A DNA stretch of 33,830 nucleotides from a virus, in the IMG/VR virus record IMGVR_UViG_3300031576_000212, positions 1 to 33,830 of that record. One strand, written 5' to 3'. Shown piece by piece: positions 12,244-17,669 of the stretch (its first letter is position 1; the number at the start of each line of letters is the position of its first letter). A program made the translations under genes and the position numbers. The notes under the pieces were generated by a model. That model was not told where the DNA came from. It was given only the letters and a program-made list of their open reading frames with translations, and did no database searches.

Positions 12244-12251
12244 GCTAAAAT
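12243..12251 (+). promoter_or_regulatory. Extended -10 promoter candidate before the tRNA
   Basis: TGCTAAAAT (TG-n-TAAAAT) on the plus strand, with no clear -35 box. Transcription would start near 12258, giving a 5' leader of about 13 nt before the tRNA and including the outer clamp. It is nearly identical to the element before the ribozyme. Confidence 0.4.
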
Positions 12252-12270
12252 GCGCTCCGGGCGACGGGCT

Positions 12271-12351
12271 TATCCGATAGCTCAATGGCAGAGCAGCTGG
12301 TTCGGGATTCCCCGAGCCAGCAGGTTCTCGGTTCGAGTCCGGGTCGGATAA
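12271..12351 (+). tRNA. tRNA-Pro(CGG)-like with 9-nt insertion in the anticodon loop
   Basis: Acceptor stem TATCCGA (12271-12277) pairs with TCGGATA (12344-12350), discriminator A. T8 and A9 follow. D arm GCTC/GAGC (12280-12283/12291-12294) with GG in the loop. T arm CTCGG/CCGGG with loop TTCGAGT (12332-12338). Variable loop AGGTT. The anticodon stem GCTGG/CCAGC (12296-12300/12317-12321) encloses 16 nt instead of 7. These begin TTCGGGA, the usual tRNA-Pro(CGG) loop, then TTCCCCGAG. The extra 9 nt pair with the loop, making one 11-bp hairpin with an ATTC tetraloop and hiding the anticodon. Outside the tRNA, GGCGAC (12260-12265) pairs with GTCGCC (12355-12360). CCA is not encoded. It fills the gap between two minus-strand genes exactly. 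Confidence 0.8.
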
Positions 12352-12360
12352 ATCGTCGCC

Positions 12361-12615
12361 TCATGTCGTCCAGGTGATCTCGGCTAGCGGCGTTTCGGAG
12401 TCCGGGGAAGAGCCATAGTCCTCCTCTGGGAAACAGTGCTTGCATAGAACCTTCCCCTCTTCAGTCAGTGATGGGACTTGGTCTTCGCTCAGCTCAATAT
12501 TCGCCATGATCTCCGGACATTCAGGTGGGTCAAACAGTAGCCCGCCATTATCAACCCAGCGATGCACCTCGCCGGTCGCGCTGTTAAGCATGAACTTGAT
12601 CGTTTTATCAGGCAT
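12361..12615 (-). CDS. Cys-motif protein, tandem paralogue A
   Basis: 84 aa from the ATG at 12615, which overlaps the end of the next-upstream paralogue. It shares a head (KFMLNSATGEVHRWVDNGG) and a tail (LCKHCFPEE) with the protein at 12608-12820, so the two arose by tandem duplication. The CxHC pair with nearby acids may bind metal. No family was recognised. It lies between the small membrane proteins and the endolysin. Confidence 0.65.
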   Translation of the reverse strand: MPDKTIKFMLNSATGEVHRWVDNGGLLFDPPECPEIMANIELSEDQVPSLTEEGKVLCKHCFPEEDYGSSPDSETPLAEITWTT

Positions 12616-12820
12616 CGCTCTCCTCCTTGAAACAGTGCTGACAGCGCTCACAGCCCACATCGAGGAAGGCCTGTATCTCACCTTCCTCGATGTCGCGCTT
12701 TTCCTCCATGTCATCGAGGTTGCACATTTCACTTGTTAGCCGTGGCCCGCCGTCAATGACCGCCGTCCGGTGTATCTTGCCGCTCGCCTTGTTCAGCACG
12801 TACTCATAGTAGTTGCTCAT
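12608..12820 (-). CDS. Cys-motif protein, tandem paralogue B
   Basis: 70 aa from the ATG at 12820. YVLNKASGKIHRTAVIDGG and CERCQHCFKEE line up with the paralogue downstream (LNxAxGxxHR ... DxGG ... CxHCFxEE). It has one more Cys (CERC) than paralogue A. It overlaps its neighbours on both sides and is translated with the holin-like genes. Confidence 0.65.
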   Translation of the reverse strand: MSNYYEYVLNKASGKIHRTAVIDGGPRLTSEMCNLDDMEEKRDIEEGEIQAFLDVGCERCQHCFKEESDA

Positions 12821-13107
12821 CGCCTTGCCCCTTCCCGCGCGTCCAGCCATGCCAGCAGCAACGCCTGGGCCGCGCCTAGCAGGAACACCATCATCGATGC
12901 CGAGATCAGCCAGCGGTTGACCTCCACCGTCGTCATCCCCGCCAGCCTGAGCGCCGTCGCCAGTCCGAGCGTCATCACCGTGCCCCCGCCCGCGATCAGC
13001 GCCTCCCGCCCATAGCGCGAGTAAGCGGTCGCCGACAGGCCGACAGTGATCATAGTGGCACCCGTGATGAGAGAGCAGATCATCAGGACATAGGACGCAG
13101 CCGTCAT
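12817..13107 (-). CDS. Three-span membrane protein, holin-like
   Basis: 96 aa; the ATG at 13107 overlaps the upstream stop (ATGA). Three hydrophobic segments (YVLMICSLITGATMITVGL, ALIAGGGTVMTLGLATAL, WLISASMMVFLLGAAQALLL) and a basic C-terminus (DAREGARR) match class I holin topology. It follows an XhlA-like gene, and XhlA/holin pairs are common. The small two-span protein at 9731-9949 is a competing holin candidate; one may be an antiholin. Confidence 0.6.
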   Translation of the reverse strand: MTAASYVLMICSLITGATMITVGLSATAYSRYGREALIAGGGTVMTLGLATALRLAGMTTVEVNRWLISASMMVFLLGAAQALLLAWLDAREGARR

Positions 13108-13331
13108 CCCGAGACCCTCGCCGCGACAATCCCGATCAGCGCCGAGATCCCAGCGCCAGCCGCGAGTACCGCCAGCCCGCGGAGGATCATGTTTTCCCAC
13201 TCTAACCTGAGCATGCGCTGGACAAGTCCGGGCTTACTGTTGCCGAACACGGCGGTGATCAGTCCAGGCGTCTGCCGTGTACCGTAGACTGCTGCTTCAA
13301 GCGCCTCAATGCGACCCTCCAATTCCGTCAT
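13104..13331 (-). CDS. XhlA-like coiled-coil membrane protein
   Basis: 75 aa from the ATG at 13331 (ATGA overlap). An N-terminal coiled coil (MTELEGRIEALEAAVYG), a polar middle and a C-terminal membrane helix (ILRGLAVLAAGAGISALIGIV) follow the plan of haemolysin XhlA-type proteins that work with a holin at the membrane. The sequence resemblance is limited to architecture. Confidence 0.6.
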   Translation of the reverse strand: MTELEGRIEALEAAVYGTRQTPGLITAVFGNSKPGLVQRMLRLEWENMILRGLAVLAAGAGISALIGIVAARVSG

Positions 13332-13597
13332 GTGGGTGGCCAGTCCGTCTCCAGCGCCACGCCTTCCGTCGCCTGCCCCGTGTTTACCGCCGCGTAGTCC
13401 GCCGTGAACTTCGCGTCCTTCACACGCCGGATGACCTCCGCCCTTGATGTTGGCAGCAGCCATGCTAGATATGCCGCCGCTGTCTCCGCGTTCGTTGCCC
13501 CGCCGAAGGCCGTCCTGATCCGGGGGATGGCGGAGTCCGGCACCGTAACCTCCGCCAGGAGACTGTTGGCGTCCGTCCGTATCTGCAATCTCGCCAT
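13328..13597 (-). CDS. Hypothetical protein after the tail fibre genes
   Basis: 89 aa from the ATG at 13597, behind GGAGG. It has a short N-terminal beta segment (ARLQIRTDANSLLAEVTV) and helical remainder. It couples the tail-fibre genes to the lysis block by ATGA overlap. It is probably a structural or assembly accessory; no family recognised. Confidence 0.65.
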   Translation of the reverse strand: MARLQIRTDANSLLAEVTVPDSAIPRIRTAFGGATNAETAAAYLAWLLPTSRAEVIRRVKDAKFTADYAAVNTGQATEGVALETDWPPT

Positions 13598-13600
13598 GTT

Positions 13601-14857
13601 CTATCCTCCGATCACCTGCGCCCGGCCGATGCCGCGCCGCGATATCTCATACTCATCCGCGCCGTGCAGCATGTACATCCCGACCTGGCTTACCCGTCGT
13701 TCCTGCCCGGCGCTGTCCGCTATCGAGTGGCCCCATTCGCACGTCGTGTTCAGGTCTGTGTCGTCCCAGCGATCTGTTTCAACCGGTCGTACCGCCGTCG
13801 TCCGGGCCGGGGGGATTACGCTGGAAAAGACCTGCGCGTAGAAATACTTTGCCGCCTCCGGAATCAGTTGCTGGCCGTAGAAAAGGTTTGCCCCGTGCTT
13901 CAGCCGGACTCTCGCGGCGGCGTTCAGCGTCTGCCCGTAGCAACGCGCCACGCCGCCAACGCCCAGAATGTTCTTGCCCGTAGGGAACCCGGCGTTCCGG
14001 TAATACTGGATAACGGCGGCAGTGTTATCCACCGCCGTGATCTTGACGTAGGATGTGCTGACGTCGCTTGGCGGCACTTCGTTCACGTACCCCGGTTCGT
14101 TGGCGGCATCGTCTGTGCCGGTGTCGCCTTTGACCCAGGAAGCGTGGTTCGTGCTGACAACGTTCGGCATCAACCACTCGAAGTTCGGCAGCCACGGAGG
14201 CCAGCCGCCGCCCGCCCACATCGAGAAGTTGGTCATGTAGTACGCGCCGGACGCGCTGCCGTAGGGACGTCCCCATCGCAGATAGTTGGTCGAGCCGAAC
14301 TGCTTGTCGTAGGCGGAGACGGTCTCCAGTAAGTCCCACGCCCCCGAGTTGTATTTGAAGATGCGGAAGTCCAGGCTCCGGTTTGGCACGCTCCATCTGT
14401 GCTCGATGAGATACCAGTCCGGGGACGCCGCGTCGATGACGGTCGTGCTCGGCCCCGCCAGCGTCACGCCTAGGTAGGACGTGAGAAGCAGTTGCTTGCT
14501 GGTGTTGAGCGCGGGGATGAACCCGCCAAGAGAGCCGGTGTCAGGCCCGAAGAGGATAGGCAGCAGCGCGCCGGGGTTGGTCTTGGGGCGAAGCAGGGCG
14601 CTCATCGAGCCGTCCTGGATGTCCGCCAAAGCGTCCTGCCGCGTTATTTGTATCAGCCCGGAATCGATGCCGCCGAACGTGGAATCAACTTCGAGGCACC
14701 GTCCTCCACCGTTCACCGGAGTCGCGGGCGGAGATGGGGTCGCCACCACTACCTCTACTGGGACGTTGCCCTCGTAGTGGACCGTGCCGCCATGCTCATA
14801 GTTGCTCTGCGTCGGCCAGTTGCAGGCGAACACCAGCTCATTGACCGGCGTCGCCAT
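13601..14857 (-). CDS. Tail-tip protein with lectin-like domain (receptor binding candidate)
   Basis: 418 aa from the ATG at 14857 (TAATG overlap with the fibre gene). The first 220 residues show a beta-sandwich pattern of LamG/concanavalin-like domains (NYEHGGTVHYEG, DGSMSALLRP, PDWYLIEHRWSVPNRSLDFRIFKY in the translation). The second half (WLMPNVVSTNHASWVKGDTGTD...) has a different beta-rich composition, perhaps a second binding module. As the most distal tail gene it is a likely receptor-binding protein. The fold call rests on pattern only. Confidence 0.6.
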   Translation of the reverse strand: MATPVNELVFACNWPTQSNYEHGGTVHYEGNVPVEVVVATPSPPATPVNGGGRCLEVDSTFGGIDSGLIQITRQDALADIQDGSMSALLRPKTNPGALLPILFGPDTGSLGGFIPALNTSKQLLLTSYLGVTLAGPSTTVIDAASPDWYLIEHRWSVPNRSLDFRIFKYNSGAWDLLETVSAYDKQFGSTNYLRWGRPYGSASGAYYMTNFSMWAGGGWPPWLPNFEWLMPNVVSTNHASWVKGDTGTDDAANEPGYVNEVPPSDVSTSYVKITAVDNTAAVIQYYRNAGFPTGKNILGVGGVARCYGQTLNAAARVRLKHGANLFYGQQLIPEAAKYFYAQVFSSVIPPARTTAVRPVETDRWDDTDLNTTCEWGHSIADSAGQERRVSQVGMYMLHGADEYEISRRGIGRAQVIGG

Positions 14858-16431
14858 TACTGCCTCACCAGCGCAATCACGTACTTGACCCCGCTCTTAT
14901 CGCCCGCCGTGTGCTGCACCGTGAACCGCTCATGCTGAGCCGGTGTCACCGACCACGACGAGAGATCACCCCTGTTTGGCCCCGGTGCACCTGTCGGAAT
15001 CGTCAGCGTCCCGAGCGAGACGCCGTTCTTGAACACCTCGAACGTCTGCGCTGCTCCGACCGCCGACTCGGAGTAGGCCATCGCCTTGTAGCTGGCGACC
15101 GCCGTCGCCCCTGCCCACGGCACGAAGCCCTTGTTCGCGCTGGTGGTATTCACCCCGAACAGTTCCAAGATACCGGTCTTTTTCTCCCACGACAGGCTCG
15201 CACTAGACGCCGAGTATTGGGCTGTGACCCTCAAGATGGCGTCGGCGGTAGTGTCGATCGCCGCCGTGCCGTAGCCCAGGCCTATCCAGTTCTCAACTGT
15301 GCCGCTGGCTCCGGTGACTATCAGGTTGTCGGCAGTGATGTCGGAGATCATCAGCTGCGCCGAGCACCGTTGGGCGTTCGTCGCCGTGTTATGTATCCAG
15401 ACTACCAGCACCCACTTAGCCTTGTTCGTGGCTACGTTTTCAATGTCGATGGCGGCGGACGCGAGGATAATCGTCGCTCCCAGCCGGACGCGGAATGTGA
15501 TCGTGCCCGCTGCGTTATTCAGGACCATGCCGGTCAGCGTGAGCCTGAGCCCGCCCGTGGCCCCGATGGTATTGGCCGGGATCGTGTAACCCGGCTCGCC
15601 CACGAAGAAATCCGTCTCGGTGGTAGATGACACAATACTCTTGTCGGTGTTGTCCCGCTTGAGTACGGTTACGGCGTCGGGAAACGCCGTGGCATTGATG
15701 GCGGGATCGTCCAGCGGGATCAGTACCACCTCTGGGTCTATGCGCTTGTGCACATGGTCACCACGCGCCACCTTTGGCGACGTACCCGCTGCCTCGGCGG
15801 CACCTACGTCCGCGATTTCCGCCGTGGTCGCGTAGTCCACGTTTACGTCCGTCTCGTCGCTGCCCGCGTCATCAGTGGCGATCAGGCCATCCACGAAATT
15901 AAGTCCAGTGCGGGCAGTCAACCCCGTCCCGTTCTCTTTAATCGTGTGTCCACTGCCGCCCGCATGAGTGTGTAGCGTGGTCGACCCGCCGTCCGTCAGG
16001 TCGATGTAGTTGGCGTCGGCCAGGCGCACGAGCAGCGAGCCGTCAACGATGTCCGTCTCAGGGTGCGTGTGCGCCGTGGCCGCGTACCCGAGCGAGACGT
16101 CGCCCACTCCGTTGTCTGTCAGCGTGCCGTTCGGCACCCTGATAACCGTAACGGCGGTGTCAATCGGCGTGCCGTCCTCCTCCTGGACGGTGAGCGCTGC
16201 GTCGCCGCCGCCGCCGCTGATGACGAGCTCCATCTCGTCGTTGGCGGGGTCGTCCGTGAGCGTGCCGCCGGAGATGATGTTTAGAATGCGGCGGGTGCCC
16301 TTCGTCGTGCCGTTCTCTTTGAACGTGAGGACATTGAGCGTGTCCTCGCGGACGTTCTTCCAGAGCGCTGCCCAGCGCCCATGCCGTCGTATCTGCCGCT
16401 GCTTTAGTGGCGGTATTGCGCGCGGCGTCAT
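14857..16431 (-). CDS. Tail fibre / tip protein with HxH motifs
   Basis: 524 aa from the ATG at 16431 (ATGA overlap). The N-terminus (RGRWAALWKNVREDTLNVLTFKENG-like region) attaches to the tail tip. Residues 55-235 are repetitive, beta-rich stretches with HTHPETDI (121), HTHAGG (154) and GDHVHK (225). HxH triplets of this kind bind metal along the axis of trimeric phage fibres, as in T4 gp12-type needles. The C-terminal 280 residues form two beta-rich domains and end with a strand VKYVIALVRQ. It acts outside the cell in host attachment. Confidence 0.7.
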   Translation of the reverse strand: MTPRAIPPLKQRQIRRHGRWAALWKNVREDTLNVLTFKENGTTKGTRRILNIISGGTLTDDPANDEMELVISGGGGDAALTVQEEDGTPIDTAVTVIRVPNGTLTDNGVGDVSLGYAATAHTHPETDIVDGSLLVRLADANYIDLTDGGSTTLHTHAGGSGHTIKENGTGLTARTGLNFVDGLIATDDAGSDETDVNVDYATTAEIADVGAAEAAGTSPKVARGDHVHKRIDPEVVLIPLDDPAINATAFPDAVTVLKRDNTDKSIVSSTTETDFFVGEPGYTIPANTIGATGGLRLTLTGMVLNNAAGTITFRVRLGATIILASAAIDIENVATNKAKWVLVVWIHNTATNAQRCSAQLMISDITADNLIVTGASGTVENWIGLGYGTAAIDTTADAILRVTAQYSASSASLSWEKKTGILELFGVNTTSANKGFVPWAGATAVASYKAMAYSESAVGAAQTFEVFKNGVSLGTLTIPTGAPGPNRGDLSSWSVTPAQHERFTVQHTAGDKSGVKYVIALVRQ

Positions 16432-17627
16432 GCGTTCCCCTTGAAGATGTGCGTCTCGCCCGATGCCCCAGCCCGGCCCGCGCCGCCCGCTGCCCCGGCC
16501 TGAGCGCCCGCCCCGGCGCTGCCACCCGTACCCGCTGCCCCGCCCGCTCCGCCCGTCGCCGTAAAGGTGCCGTCGTTGATCGACTCGATGCACATGACGA
16601 CGATCATGCCGCCGCCACCACCCGCGCCGCCACCGCCACCTCCGCCGCCGCCCAGGCCAGCGCCAGCCCCGTTCGTTCCATTGGCGCCTGCCGTCCCATT
16701 GCCTCCGTTCGACCGCGCTGTGCCGCTGTTATTCCACCGCTCGCAGCAGACGATGAGGATGCCGCCGCCCGCACCGCCAATGCCGCCCGCTCCGCCCGCC
16801 GTTGAGCTATAACCTTGACCGCCCGCGCCGCCTCCACCACCGCCCGCTCCGCCGTTGTGGGTCTCGACAAAATCGAGGAGCGCCTGCAAGTAATCCAGGT
16901 TGTCGTAGATATTGGCCCCGACAGCACCAATGGGCGAACTGCCAGCGACCGGCGACGCCCCACCGCCGAACCCCTTTGTGCCGCCGGTCCCCGCTTGCAA
17001 CACGTAAGTCTGCGTACCGTAGGCCCGGCCGCCGATGCCACCGTCACCGCCTTCTTTCCCGTTCTCGCCGCCCGCGTCGCCACCGCCGCCGCCGCCGCCG
17101 CCTCCTCCTCCTGCGCCAGATGACCATCCCCGCCAGAACTGGGGCGGGCTGTAGATGGCCGTCGCACCGCCGCCATCCCGCGCAACGTCAGTAACGTACG
17201 TCCCCCCCCGGTCACTCTGTGCGCCCGCGCCGCCGTCGTTCGCCGGGTCACCGCCACCCGCCGCGCCTCCGGCACCTGCGATGGGGCCGAGAGCATCCAC
17301 GTGTAAAAGTCCCGATGCCTCGATGGTGAAATCACGACAGAAGATCAGTATCGGCGACAGCGTCGCCGAACCTGTGAGGATGCCTGTGCTGGTGATCTCG
17401 ATGTCCCGGTAACGGTTGACCTTGTTCGTCAGCGTCGTCGTGCCGCCGGTTACCGTCAGGTCGGTTGTCGAGTCGTTGTTGAACGGGAACCGCACGCCGT
17501 ACCGGTAGATGCCGGCCACTTCCCGCAGGAAGCTGATCGCCGTCTTCGATACGGGGTCGTACGAGATGAAGCTGATCGGATCCCGCACCGGCCCGAGAGC
17601 CCGTCTGTAGCCCGCTGGAATCGGCAT
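16428..17627 (-). CDS. Glycine-rich tail fibre protein
   Basis: 399 aa from the ATG at 17627. Residues 1-110 are beta-rich and ordinary. From about 115 to the end the chain is dominated by GG, GA and GGGG runs with interspersed polar loops (SPIGAVGANIYDNL, CERWNNSGTARSNG). Such sequence forms polyglycine-II bundles, seen in phage adhesins, with the loops as receptor-contacting tips. The DNA is accordingly a long CCG/CGC repeat-like tract (16.5-17.3 kb), prone to recombination. Placed between tail tip and fibre, it is a strong adhesin candidate. Confidence 0.7.
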   Translation of the reverse strand: MPIPAGYRRALGPVRDPISFISYDPVSKTAISFLREVAGIYRYGVRFPFNNDSTTDLTVTGGTTTLTNKVNRYRDIEITSTGILTGSATLSPILIFCRDFTIEASGLLHVDALGPIAGAGGAAGGGDPANDGGAGAQSDRGGTYVTDVARDGGGATAIYSPPQFWRGWSSGAGGGGGGGGGGGDAGGENGKEGGDGGIGGRAYGTQTYVLQAGTGGTKGFGGGASPVAGSSPIGAVGANIYDNLDYLQALLDFVETHNGGAGGGGGGAGGQGYSSTAGGAGGIGGAGGGILIVCCERWNNSGTARSNGGNGTAGANGTNGAGAGLGGGGGGGGGAGGGGGMIVVMCIESINDGTFTATGGAGGAAGTGGSAGAGAQAGAAGGAGRAGASGETHIFKGNA

Positions 17628-17669
17628 TACAACCCTTCCTTTACAACCCTGTGCGGGTGTACTGCATCG

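Noticed and set aside
12271-12351. tRNA as an attB/attP integration site
   Set aside because: A whole tRNA is present rather than a 3' fragment, and no integrase gene is found next to it.
12245-12445. Minus-strand 66-aa frame over the tRNA
   Set aside because: It only reads through the complement of the tRNA structure; the tRNA arms explain the sequence.
16220-16246. Second CTGATGA near 16216, possible hammerhead
   Set aside because: A short stem (CGAG/CTCG) follows, but there is no GAAA or cleavage triplet, and it is inside a fibre gene.
16440-17340. Dense CCG/CGC repeats resembling a CRISPR or satellite
   Set aside because: The units are irregular and explained by glycine codons of the polyglycine fibre; no constant repeat-spacer pattern.
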